The notes under the pieces are model-generated. The model was not told the origin of the DNA. It did not search any database and was given only the letters and a program-made list of their open reading frames with translations. Below are positions 45,635-56,935 of a stretch of DNA of 64,000 nucleotides, one piece after another. The stretch is from positions 26,825,501-26,889,500 of the forward strand of contig JASDFA010000006.1 of the NCBI GenBank assembly GCA_035772735.1. The letters are read 5' to 3'. The DNA is from Datura wrightii. Lineage: Eukaryota; Streptophyta; Magnoliopsida; Solanales; Solanaceae. A program made the position numbers and the translations under genes. How positions within the stretch are numbered: the stretch's first letter is position 1; the number at the start of each line of letters is the position of its first letter.

Positions 45635-47224
45635 GAGCATTTGCATGTCCTCAGGAAAAAATAAAATAAAATAAACTACTTCGATGCTTCAATCAAAAGA
45701 ACTTTAGGAAACTTACGGCAATCACAACTCCTCATCAACTCAAATTTTCTAACCCCTCCTTTATCATACAAACTCAAATCATAATGCATATGAAAAATTT
45801 TCAACCATGACACAGAGGAATCGAAACATGGCAAAATAATGTCACTTGCAACCATGCACAAAAATCTATAACACTAACCCAGACAGTTTGCAGACGATTT
45901 TGTTGACCAAATACTCTCACCTCAAAGAAGTTCCACACTCACTCATGTGTATATGATTATATCAATGTATTTCTCTTGGGACTAGGTAAGACCAGACTCG
46001 CTCTCACAAAGAAATTCTAATTGTGTGCATGCAATACCATAGATTTGCCTTCACTTTCAATACCTCGAATTTTAGATAGGTAACCAAGGTCACTTAGGAA
46101 TTTTTAAGCTTGTAACATAGGCTCGGGTTTGGGTATGGTACATATGGGACTAGTAGCTTAACCCTCCTTGGCACTACACATGCCTTTACTCCATTTTTAA
46201 CCTTTCTTTCATACTTTCTCCCTTTTTCCTTTACTTGCTTCCTCTTTTATTTTCATTTGTAGCTATGAGTGCGGTGCTTCTTCTTTCAAACATTCATTGT
46301 TTTAAAATTTTTCTTTTCTTTTCTTTTCTTACTCTTTTTCTCTTTAATAACATTTTTGTTTCCTTCTTTTCTTTCATTACACACACCGCACCCGCTCTTT
46401 CATTTTCATTACCCAATCTCATTCCACCCTACTCTTCTTAATCACCCCTATAATATCCACCCTCAACTTAGGAGATTTGCGTGAGTTGAGGTTCACAGTA
46501 TCCAAGGAGGGACCATGGCCAAACAGGTTCATTCTTAATCAAAGTAGGAAGGTGAATTTGTGTAAACAAAAAGAAAGGTCAATTTAAGCTCAAAAATTTG
46601 GATCAAGGGATATTTATTATCGTTTGGTCGGTATTTTAAGGCTAAGTGGGCTCATTAATCAAAAAAATGGCCTATGATCCTTTCCTTGTTTCCCATCCTC
46701 TATCTCGGTACGACTGACCAGGCAAGTTCTAGATTGATACACACAGCCGAATTTAACTATTAAATCTCACTCATACATAGGATAGGTCAACATCATCACT
46801 TCTACTAACTGCTAATTTAGGTACAATGATACAATGATAAATATGTTCACAGTTTTAATGCCATGCAAAGATTCACAAAGGTCATACTTGTCGATTTTAA
46901 CACACACATAAAAAAACATTTAAGAGGGGTATCACATTATCATTTCAACTAAATTCAAAAATTCATGCTCTTGACTCCTTAAGTTCACCTAACTTTCTTT
47001 CGACTGACACAAACAAACACAAAAACATAAAAAAAACTAAACATGACGATTCTACTAGATAAGGAACACCTGAGAAAAAAGATATCTAGCAAGGAAAACC
47101 CTCAGTTTATGTTCAGCAAAAAATACATATATCCCTCCCCACCCCCATCAAGAAAAGCATGAATCGTCCTCGACGCATATATATAAAACAAAACCATGGA
47201 AATAGGGAACATACCTATGTGACC
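45635..47224 (-). other. 3' noncoding region of element C, intron-like
   Basis: Donor-like AG|GTATGTTC (AG at 47216-47215) at the right end and CTGAG|GACATGC (AG at 45651-45650) after a T-rich run at the left end, minus strand. The hairpin arms are 46461-46470 and 46482-46491. The plus-strand pyrimidine tract is at 46195-46440. Open frames in the tract are composition artefacts. Confidence 0.55.
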
Positions 47225-49406
47225 TAGGTGTCTGCGACCTAGTCGGTGGAGGGGGCAGATGCTCCTCCAGTGTCCTCTCTGATACCACGGACTTGACCCA
47301 ATGCGTTTTTAGACCTAACTAATCTCGTCCTTCTCCCCGAGCTCTTGATGCCTTAATGACGGCCCTCTATCGAGCCTCCTCTTTGGATAAATGTTGCGCT
47401 GTCTCCATCTCTCTCTGTTCTCACTTCTGCTGATGGAGTAGAGATTCATCCTTCTCAAAACTTGCCTCCTCACGAGGCCTCTTGCCTTTATCTTATGCCA
47501 CCGGCTCCTCAGTAATGAAGTCAAATATCGGTGGTAGCTCTTCTTCGCTCTCCTCCTTAATTAGTGGAAGCACGAGTGGAGGTATCACAGCTACCTATCA
47601 TGCGTACAACTCTCGCACCTCTGCTCTGAGCATTGCTACCTCTGTATACCACCTTTCCAGCTCGGGCGCTTGTAACTGTGCAAGGTGCTCATCCATGCAT
47701 CTCTCAAAAGCATCCAACCGGCTATGCACTGAGCTAGAGAGCACCTCCAACTCCTTTGTAACCCATAGCTTAACTTACTCCATTAACACCTTAACCTGCA
47801 GAGTTGTGTGTGCTTGTTGTTTTTCAGCTTGTCCCAATCGTGTGGCCATGTCGGTCAGGAATTCTTTGGAAATAGTGACTAGACCGGCTGAAGGAGCACT
47901 TGAGTGTGCAATAGGTGGTTGAGGTGCAGTTGTTGTGGATGATGACTCTGGAATCTCCGAAGGGACGTGCATGTTAGTTGCATTTGTAGCCTCAGGCTGG
48001 CTACCCATCTCTCTGGGCTCCGTGCGCTCTACTGCTATCTCAGTAATACAGTAGCCTCAGTCTGCATACCGCTACTAAATGCCTTTGCCAATATAGTCGC
48101 TCCAGCGGATGCGGCAGTCTGACCCCTCGCTCTCAATACCGAGTTTGTGTCGTCTCTTATCAACCCAATATCGGTTATCTTGTGGACCACTATGCGCTGA
48201 TCAATCGATGGAAACTCTGGCACCTTTGACTCCTAACAAAGTCTATCAACAAGGCATGGAAAGGGAATGGTAGTGCCATCATTTATCGCTCGCTCTCGAA
48301 TCTCTTCAGCAATATATCACGGGAAATTTATGGTGTACCCCTCCATGATGCTAGCTACCAGTGCAGCTCTGTCAGGTGAAAGAATGTTATCATTGTTGGT
48401 TGGTACCAGCCTGTGTCGAACCAGTGACCATCAAAACGTAGCTTGAAAATTCAATGTGGCCTTTTTTATATGGGACTCGGTGCCATGAAATGATTCGACC
48501 AACAGACCTCTTGTAGCAATGACCGTGACAACCAAGTGTACTGCCTGATTCGCTCCTCACTATTCAGCTTCTTAGTCTTGAATTTCTTAAGCTCGAACAT
48601 TCTGTGATCGAACTCGGTTGTATTCATCGGGGCATGATAGTCTGGCCCATAAAGCAGTCAGATGGTCCTCTCAGATATGTCTGCAAGCGTCTCCCGAACC
48701 AACACCTGTGTTAAAGCGGGCCTCTTCTTCCAATATCGACCACCCAATGCCACACGTTGTAATGTGACTGCATAGGTTGCATAGAATTCTCTAACCAGGA
48801 AAGGGTTGTAGCTTCTCGATCGCTCAACAACCACCTAAACCTGTATTTATTGAACAAATCCTACAGCTCATGGAGGTCCTTGAGCCCCCTGGTGACCAGT
48901 CTGGGCTCCTCGTAGATGCTCCTCTTTGGATGTCCTTTGTCATTCGGAGTAATATCCCTATTGTAAATGGCCCTCATACAATAAACACACCATCTCCTCA
49001 CGTGCCTTGGTTGATCATTCAATGTATTCGAAGTCTCAGTCAATTCATCATCTGTGTTCCCTTGTTGAGCACGTGACTCATCAGCAACTTCTACATTTCA
49101 CTCAGCTATGGTGCCCTCAGGAGCAATCAAAACTGTGGCCTCAGCAATCTCATCTATTCGGCTTGGTGGGTCTCTTGCCAGTGGAGTAGGAGCATCAACC
49201 AGGGCTTTCGGATTTGTAGATTATTGAGCCCTAGCCGTAGTTGAACTCCTCACCAGCTGCTCTTCTGACATTTCGTATTCCTCCTCCGAGCTACTTGACC
49301 CTTCGGAGGAGGAGGGCACATCCCGAAGTCTGCGGTATGATGGTTGACTCCTCTGCGGCACTTGTTTCATGGTCGAACCTTTCTTTGGTGTACCCCTCGT
49401 ATCCAT
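47225..49406 (-). pseudogene. Athila-like ORF3 with putative plant transposon protein domain (element C)
   Basis: Most complete ORF3 in the window, but broken by stops and shifts. Minus-strand ATG at 49406 (MDTRGTPKKG). Order: a Ser/Glu-rich acidic N-terminus (SSSEGSSSSEEEYEMSEEQ); RRWCVYCMRAIYN near 48990; LVREFYATYAVTLQRV near 48790; LADISERTI and LLYGPDYHAPMNTTEFDHRM near 48690-48600; KKATLNFQATF and SLVRHRLVPTNNDNILSPDR near 48460-48380; ASIMEGYTINF; IRERAIN; IGLIRDD near 48160; then a long low-complexity tail with a coiled-coil-like part (GLVTISKEFLTDMATRLGQAEK near 47860). This domain is annotated in Solanaceae as a putative plant transposon protein of unknown function. Its place after integrase is that of the env-like ORF in Athila. 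I see no clear signal peptide or membrane segment. Confidence 0.82.
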
Positions 49407-49431
49407 TGTACCTATAGGATATCAGTTAGTA
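49407..49431 (-). promoter_or_regulatory. Splice-acceptor-like site before ORF3 of element C
   Basis: Minus strand: TACTAAC (49431-49425), then CTATAG (AG at 49413-49412), then GTACA and the ATG. This is the same order as before ORF3 of element A, with the identical junction AG|GTACAATG. Confidence 0.6.
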
Positions 49432-50849
49432 TACAAGATGAGATGAAACATAATCAACTCTTAATTGTGTCTCTGTAGACAGGACGAGTAACGTAATGAG
49501 TCGTTGCCTCTGGCCATGACTCGTGAGGTCAGTCGTTGTCTCTAGGTTGTGTTTTTTTTGTTGGACCAGTGGACTTAACGACTAGTCAAAAGAGTCATTA
49601 CCTGAGGTAATGACTCGTTAGATCAGTCGTAAGGTACACTGGTCACCTAGACCAATTCCCACTCAGGACGAGCTAAATGACGAGTCGTGAGGTAATACCA
49701 TGACTCGTTACATGTTTCGTGCTCAAGAGTTTTATGAAAAGTACCATTACCCATATTCCATATCAACGAAATTAAAGTTCCCACAAGCACAGATCATCGT
49801 ATTCATTAAGGGTTCCGCAAAAAAAAATTCACATTCAATGTCATGCCACTAGAGTTCCATAAAAAAACTCATGGTATTTGGTCGCATTTACAATCATTAA
49901 GTGAGAAAACAAGTGAGAAGAGCATAATATAATCAAATAATCACAGTGATTTCAATTTGAGCAGGAGAGATATTTGAATTTGAAATCACAATAGGGTGAG
50001 GTACTAGAGAAACTGAGTGCGATCGTGTGTGTGAGTGATTTGAGAGTGAGCAATGTGATCTTGGAATGGTGAAGAAGTGGGTAATTGTGAAGTTAAATTT
50101 TTAGCTTTAAATTCAGGTGAGGGTTTGGAGGGCAAAAATTCGGGTGGTTTTATATGTTCAAAACAACAATTTACCCTAATTTGTGTGTGGGTCGGGTCGG
50201 CTGGAAGTTAATTAAAAACATACCATGACCCATGTAATGGTACGTTATGTGGTGAAACAACTCGTTTGACCCTTCGTGCAGTGGCTTGAGTTTAATATCT
50301 TACCTGAGACCTAAGACTCGCGTAACGACTCATGGTGCTACCCAATGAGTCGTGGACTCTAAATTGTGGTATCTTCCTGACGGGCCACTTAACGAATCAT
50401 TTGGTTTCCCAATGATTTGTTAAGCAGTCATTTTCACCTTTTTCAGTTTTATTCCACCTTTGATCCAGTAGACTTGAAGGAAGACCCCATGATTCGTTGT
50501 CAGTGGCAACGATTCGTTTGGTCAACCGTTGTCTACATTGTTTTATGCAGCAGTGACAATGATCCATTTAACGGGTCATTTGGTCTGATGATGACTCGTT
50601 CTGTGCTTTGTGGCACCAGCAATTCAAGTGCAGATTTTCAGTTTTAACTTCAAATTTCCCATCTTAATCATCTGCACACATGAACACTATATACTTCTTA
50701 CATTTACAACTTAGGTTGCCTCCCAAGAAGCACTTGATTTAACGTCATGGAATGACGCGGGTATTTTGACTACTCAGACTTCACCAAAACACCTCCGTGG
50801 GTTGCCTCCCATGCAGCACCTGATTTAACATCGCAAGTCCCCGGGTTAC
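49432..50849 (-). other. Spacer between pol and ORF3 of element C, with palindrome clusters
   Basis: Non-coding. Palindrome words at 49475-49735 (intact ACGAGTCGT at 49680-49688) and 50215-50610, mostly of the AAC..GTT type. The post-pol block occurs twice at the right end ('cctcccaagaagcacttgattt' near 50710 and 'cctcccatgcagcacctgattt' near 50805). The middle (49740-50200) is AT-rich without recognisable features. Confidence 0.65.
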
Positions 50850-52366
50850 TCAGATTTCACCAAGAGCCCAAAGATTCACTAGCTTTATTTCTTCGCTTCT
50901 CCCCAGATATGCTTTCACCCGTTGACTGTTAACTTTAAAGCACTTTCCTTCATGATTTTCTAGTTCAATTGCCCCATGGAAGAATACTTGAACCACTCGA
51001 AAAGGCCCCAACCATTTGTACTTCAACTTGTCGGGAAACAAGCAAAGCCTAGAACTGAATAGTAACACAATGTCACCTGGATTAAACTCTCTCTTCTCGA
51101 TCTTCTAGTCATGATGAACTTTCATTCTTAGTTTATAAATTTCAGAACTCTCATAGGCTTTCAAACAAAATTCACCTAGCTCATTTAACTGATCAAGCCT
51201 CAAGTTCGCAGCTTCGCCCCAATTGAAATTCAGCTTCTTGAGCGCCCACATAGCTTTATGCTCAAGTTCCACCGGAAGATGACATGCTTTTCCATAAACA
51301 AGATGATACAGAAACATACCTATAGGATTCTTGAATGTGGTCCGATAAGCCCATAAAGCATCATCCAACTTCCTTGCCCAATCTGTCCGGTTAGCATTCA
51401 TAGTCTTCGCCAAGATGGTCTTAATCTCTCGGTTTGTGACTTCAACCTACCCACTAGACTGCGGATGATGGGGTGTTGCCACCCTGTGTTTTACCCCATA
51501 TTTTTCCAATAAAGAACAAACAACCGGTTACAGAAGTGTGAACCCCCATCACTAACGATGGATCTGGGAGTCCCAAATCTAGCAAATATATTCTGCTTCA
51601 AGAATGTTGTGACACTCTTCCCTTCATTATTTGGAAGCGCAACTGCTTCCACCCATTTCAAAACATAGTCAACAACAACAAGTATGTATTTCATCCCATT
51701 TGAGATCACAAATGGGCCCATGAAATCAATGCCCCACACATCAAATAGCTCAATGACTAGGATGGGAGTAAGAGGAAGCTCATGCCTCCGTGATATACCT
51801 CCTAGTCTTTGGCATGCATCACATGCCTTTGTGAAATCGTGCGCATCATGGTGAACGGTTGGACAATAATACCCACATTACAGAATCTTGTGGGTTGTGC
51901 GAATCCCGTTGTGGTGACCCCCAACAGGGGATGAGTGGCAGGCCTCCAGTATACTCAGCATCTCTACCTCGGGCACGCATCTTTGAATCACCCCATCAGC
52001 ACATATGCGAAATAAGTAGGGCTCATCCCAGAAAACCTTCTGTACATCAGACATAAACTTCTTCCTCTAGTGAAAAGATAAGTGCTCTGGTACAACATCA
52101 CTCACCAGATAGTTAGCAAATTCTGCAAACCATGGGATGAGATCCTATGAAGCAGCTAAAACCTGCTCATCTGGGAATGCATCATCTATGTCATGATCAT
52201 CTTAAAGTGCTTCATTAGGTTCCAATCTTGATAAGTGATCCGCCACTTGGTTTTCAGTCCCTTTTCGGTCTTTTACCTCAAACTCGAACTCTTGTAGTAG
52301 CAAAACCCATCGAATCAACCGTGGCTTGGCATCCTTCTTTGCCATTAGATATCTCAAAGCTTGGGC
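50850..52366 (-). pseudogene. Athila-like RNase H end and integrase (element C)
   Basis: Minus strand. RNase H tail [31 protein letters not shown] is readable at 52360-52260 (broken by changes). The zinc-binding part is at about 52100-51870. The integrase core at 51739-51430 has [11 protein letters not shown] and [11 protein letters not shown]. The following DD(35)E Glu region is frame-shifted. The C-terminal part is at 51413-50850 ([21 protein letters not shown], then LKYKWLGPFRVVQVF), with a stop at 50850-50852. It is closely related to the copy in element B (10460-11751). Confidence 0.85.
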
Positions 52367-53753
52367 TGATTTGGTCATGTCCCTTGATGTTAATGGTAAT
52401 TATAGTGACTTGTGGGGTGTTTGTAAATCTTGGGGATAGACTGGTTAGGATGGTAATCCTTATCTCATCTAGTGGCTCATCGGTGGATGGCTAGACGTGA
52501 AATAATAGTATTATGTTGTAATAGTAGGGTTGTGGGGTTTGAGAGCTGATTGTGGGCTGCTTGAGCATGTATTATTATTTTTATTGATTATGGGTTTGTT
52601 GTCTATGAGTCCTTATTGCTTGTGGATACTCAATGGGAGAGAGTTGTTCCGGCTAGGGGTCATGCCCGAGATGCCTTGTGACTTGTGGATACCCGACGCA
52701 CGAGAGTATTTCTGGTTGAGGTTTGAGCTCAAGGAGTGAAATGTCCTATGCTGTTGAGAATTATGTCCTCTGTAGTGTCGAGTTGAGATATGATTCGAGA
52801 GTGGTCCGGCATGTCTGAGCTTTCCTGGGATCGCGATTGGTTCTCCCAAATAGATGGAGCTCTACTAATTGTGCACAGTCGAGAGAGGGTCCGGCAGTGC
52901 TTGTTTGATGATGTTCACTGACTAGTGTTTACTTTTGATTTGCTTGGCATCATATTAAGATTGTGGTTTATGTTATATGTTATCTAATAGCAGTGGATGC
53001 TAGATGTAGGCTCGGATTAGCTGAGGCTGTTGAGAGGTCTAGAGGCAATGATGGGTGAGGTGCCGTTGTGTTGTTGTTTACTTTTGGAATTGTCGGGCTT
53101 ATTGGGGACAAGTAGGTTCTGTTTGTATGTTTGCTTATACTTGCCAGGCTTATGGGGGCCAGGTGGGTTCTATGTGTTTGCTTAAGTTGAGTTCTCCTTC
53201 TGTGATATCTGGTATATCTGCTGATCTTTAATTTAAGTCTTCCAGTTGTTTCTGCCTTTCATGATGGGTACATTGTTGTACTGACGCCCTAGTTGGGGCG
53301 TTGCATTCATTCCTGCAGATACTAATCGGCAGGTAGATTGAGTTCTTGGTCACTGAATGGAGTTCCAGATGAGTCGGTAAAGCTCCAAGTCTTCCGGAGT
53401 TGCTAGATGTGTGTACTATGGGTAGTTCAGAGCCCTATCCCGGATATTTGACTTTTGTTGTATTCATAGAGGCTCATAGACGGCTGCTGCGGGTGGTAGT
53501 ATTGTACTTGTGGTCCAGGTGGGCTTAAGTGTATAGGTTGTTCCTATGATGTTGCCTTGATGACCTGTTATTATCTTTTGGTTGGTTTGTAAATCAATTT
53601 ATGTATTCTACTATTGTTTTATCTGATTTTTTATAGTTTTTATGTTGAACCTCATCAGTTATGGCCTGTTGTACTCAGTTTTATGGCAGGGTGTGCTCGA
53701 TCAAGTGCAACACAGGGTGCCAGTCATGCCCCTCGGGATTTTGGGGTGTGATA
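52367..53753 (+). mobile_element. Tekay-type LTR, 3' part only
   Basis: Resembles the T2 LTR in order and words ('gctta tgggggcc', 'gtactgacgccc..ggggcgttgcatt..cctgcaga', 'caggtgccagtcatgcccc') and ends GGGGTGTGATA. Its left part was lost at the junction with element C. No primer site follows; integrase sequence begins a few bases later, so the internal region between was deleted. Confidence 0.75.
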
Positions 53754-53757
53754 GAAT

Positions 53758-54610
53758 TAGGCACTCAGGTAGAGCTCAGAACAACATTTCATCATCAAAC
53801 AGATGTCTTTTGTATCTTGTTCGTGTTTGGTGACCTTCGCTGACATTATGTAATATTCCAGTGGTTGCCGCAAGGAATGACTGAGAGGACTATTCAGTCT
53901 TTTGAGGATATACTTTGGGCTTGTGTGATCACCTTTGGAGGTCATTGGGATCAGTTCTTTCCTTTGACAGAATTTTCTTATAACAACAATTATCATTTTA
54001 GCATTCAGATAGCTCTATTCGAGGCTTTGTATCGTAGGAAGTGTAGGTCTCCATTTGGTTGTAAGATGCTTTTGGGGTTATACTATGGGGTACAAACTTG
54101 TTGAGGGAATTTATGGACAAGGTGAAGGTGATTTAGGATAGAGTTCTCACATCTCAGAGTACGAAAAAAGTTATGTAGATCGGAGGATTCGAAAATTGGA
54201 GTTTATGGTTGGTGAGAAAGTTTTGTTGAAGGTATCACCTATGAAAGGTGCATGAGGTTTGGAAAGAAATTCAAGCTCAGTCATAAGTTCATTGGTCCAT
54301 TCGAGGCATTACAAATCACTAGTGAGGTGGCTTATGTGTTGGCTTTACCTCCAGGTCTATCAGGTGTTCCTTTAATATTTCATGTTTCGATGATGAAGAA
54401 ATATCATTCTAATGGTTCTCATATGATCGAGTGGTATTCGATGCAGCTATATTATAATCTTGCATTTAAGGACGAGCCAATAGCCATTTTGGATAGAAAG
54501 AACTAGAAGTTGAGGTCTAAGGAGATAGCATCAGTGAAGGTGTAGTGGAGGCTTCATCTGGTAGAGCAAGCCACCTGGGAGACAGAGTCAAAAATGCAAA
54601 ACAGGTATCC
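53758..54610 (+). pseudogene. Tekay/Del-type integrase end and chromodomain (element T3)
   Basis: Starts inside the integrase core: GTQVELRTTFHHQTD near 53762, then [16 protein letters not shown] (53872), [21 protein letters not shown] (about 53970), RFGKKFKLSHKFIGPFE (54255), HVSMMKKYH (about 54380). The chromodomain region follows: LAFKDEPIAILDRK (54465) and a readable 'VKV..WRLHLVEQATWE' near 54535-54575. Several stops and frameshifts. Upstream pol and gag are absent. Confidence 0.85.
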
Positions 54611-54670
54611 CTAACTTTTCATTAGTCCAGGAACTTATTTTCTCCTTACCTTCGAGGTGAACATGTATTT

Positions 54671-54683
54671 TAGCGGTGGATAG
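54671..54683 (+). promoter_or_regulatory. Polypurine tract of T3
   Basis: TAGCGGTGGATAG sits directly before TGTAATGATCC. The text before it ('ttcgaggtgaacatg') is the decayed 'ttcgaggacgaa' leader typical of this group. Confidence 0.6.
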
Positions 54684-55217
54684 TGTAATGATCCTCATAG
54701 TCATTTTGATATTTCTGTGTATTTCCCTGTTTTGATACTTTCTTTATCTTTTGTATATCATTTGTGACTTACGGGAATGAATGGCGTGATTCCCTAGGTA
54801 ATTGATTAAATATTGGATGAGATTTTTAGTTTTGAAGGTTCGGATTTGAGAAGTTTGACCACAGGGAACATTCTAGGTTAACAAGGTCAGATTTGAGTTT
54901 TGACAGTTCTAGGTACGAAAGGTGATTTTTGACTTAGTTGGGTGATTAGTACGAATCCCGAGGTGTTTGAGAGTGATTTGAGTCATTCATTGGATTCTTG
55001 AGTTTTAAGAAAGTTAAGTTTTACCGCGGTCAATTTTTGGGAAAGACAACCTCGGATCAGTTATGTGATAGTTCTAATAAGTTTAGAATATGTTATATGG
55101 TCAATTTGCATATTCGATTGATTTTTATGGGGTTCTGAACAATTTTCAAGGATTAATTTGGAGTTTTGGTTGAAATCTTATGTTGTTGTTAGTTGTTTTC
55201 TAGTGCAGGTGGTGTAT

Positions 55218-55380
55218 CTCTTCGCATTCGCAAAGAGTAGTATGGCTCGTGCATCGCGATCGCAAGAGTTAACTAATCGAGTTGGGATTTGGTCAATTTT
55301 TATGCTTCACATTCATGATAGGGGCTTCCTATTTGCGAAGGTTGGGTCTGGATTAGGTCGCCGCATTCACAATGAAAGAA
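55218..55380. repeat. TTCGC-type palindromes in the T3 LTR
   Basis: CTCTTCGCATTCGCAAAGAG at 55218-55237 and GCATCGCGATCGCAAG at about 55251-55266, with single arms ('tttgcgaagg', 'gccgcattcac') further on. CpG-rich like the other clusters but with a different core. Confidence 0.7.
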
Positions 55381-55851
55381 TGGACCTGGGGAAATTTAAA
55401 TACTATTTTCGAACTTACGCTTTATAACTCAATTTTGGGAGCTTGAGAGCTCGGTTTTGAATGATTTCAGTGAGGTTTTGCTAGATTTCTTCGTGGGCTG
55501 AGATTTTAACCCTCTAGTTACATTTTTTTCTGCTAATCCATCATTTAATTAGTGATTTTATTGGAGTTTGGTATTGGAGATTTGGTGGGCTTCCCATTTG
55601 CGAAGGTTGTGTCTGGATTAGGTCTCCGCATTCACGATGAAGGAATAGACCTGGGAAAATTTAAATACTAGTTTTGAACTTACACTTTATAACTCAATTT
55701 TGAGAGATTGAGAGCTCGATTTTGAATGTTTTCAATGAGGTTTTGCTAGATTTCTTCGTGGGGTGAGATTCTAACCCTCTAGATACATTTTTTTCCGCTA
55801 ATCCATCATTTAATTAGTGATTTTATTGGAGTTTGGTATTGGAGATTTGGG
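55322..55851 (+). repeat. 265-bp tandem duplication in the T3 LTR
   Basis: Unit one 55322-55586, unit two 55587-55851, both starting GGGCTTCC and ending at 'ggagatttgg'. By eye they differ at a few percent of bases. The join is clean. Confidence 0.88.
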
Positions 55852-56689
55852 GGGGGGTTCCTAAGCTTGATATTTATGAACTTTTTGAATTTGGTGGTCG
55901 ATTAATGATCTGTCTTAGCTGATTTTTAGCACATAAGATTTCTATCCAATGAGTAAACCAATTCTAAAATAATAATTTAGATTCGACCTGGGGGTTGATC
56001 TTTTGACTCAATTTTTGAACTGAACTTATATATAAAAATATGGGTGTCTACGAACTCATATACTTATGTAGATTACGTATTTGATCATATTGGGATTGTT
56101 CATAGGCATTACAGAAGGGAAAGTCTGTTATTTGACTTTTTGGGCTCCGATAAAGGCAAGTTGAGACTTTTCGTGATCTTTTATGAAGTGTTAGAGTGTT
56201 AATTTACTGAATTGAGGGGTAATAGATAATGAGGATCCCGTAAATGAGATGGAAAGCATTTTTGTGGGTACCGATGCCATATAATGGGTAAATTGATGTT
56301 TTCTTACATATTTCAGTGATTTTGCGATTTAAGGGCATGACTATATATACACCTAGTTAAATTATGTATTATCTTAATTATTTGGTTGATGTTTCACACC
56401 TTACTCTCCCTTATAGATTTAGAGTTGGTTTATAGTTGTCTTTGTTGATATTCAGTATCATGTTTGTGCATTACATTTGATGTGATATTTAGGCACAAAA
56501 TGTGAAGATCTTAAAGTAAAGACAAGCTAAGATTGTTTGATTGACTCATATGAAATGTGCATATCTATGTAATAAAAGTGATATTCTTATTGGTATGTGA
56601 TATATTCTTATTTGGGATCATATGACACATTTGCACATCATATACATATCTTACTTGTTTGGGATTAGTATTGTACATCCGCGTAACAT

Positions 56690-56935
56690 TTCATATGGAT
56701 TGGAGTTGCACGTCTGCACATTATTATTATTATTATTATCATTATTATTATATATGAATCGAAGTTGTAGACTGTATAGTATTATTAATATATATGGATG
56801 AGAGTTGCACGCCTGCACATTATTACAATATGGATCAAAGTTGCACGCCTGCACATTATTACAATATGGATCGAAGTTGCATGCATGCACAATACTACAT
56901 ATGAATTGGAGTTGCACACCTGCATGATATATGGA
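56690..56935 (+). repeat. Minisatellite with unit 'agttgcacgcctgcacattatt'
   Basis: Five imperfect units of about 37 bp or longer. The two central ones (from about 56803 and 56840) are almost identical. The first contains an expanded ATT run (56721-56750). An open frame on the minus strand reads the unit as repeated QACNFDPYCNN and is an artefact. Confidence 0.8.

Larger units (their letters stand above)
44017..52366 (-). mobile_element. Element C: Athila-like, 5' half missing
   Basis: 3' LTR 44017-45620, PPT, 3' noncoding region, ORF3 (49406 to about 47225), spacer with palindromes, integrase and the end of RNase H (to 52366). The match stops abruptly inside RNase H (just upstream of [13 protein letters not shown], minus strand) where an LTR fragment of another element begins, so RT, protease, gag and the 5' LTR are lost. 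Confidence 0.88.

Noticed and set aside
47482..47922. 146-codon plus-strand frame, Ser/Thr-rich
   Set aside because: Opposite strand of the ORF3 tail of element C, which is recognisable on the minus strand.
47225..49406. Calling ORF3 a true envelope gene
   Set aside because: No signal peptide, fusion peptide or transmembrane segment is visible; only its position resembles env.
797..50610. CRISPR-like or satellite array reading of the palindrome clusters
   Set aside because: Words are short, spaced irregularly, and embedded in LTRs; no unit length or spacer regularity is seen.
52228..52849. Plus- and minus-strand frames suggesting a gene next to element C
   Set aside because: They cross the junction at 52366 between RNase H antisense and an LTR fragment.
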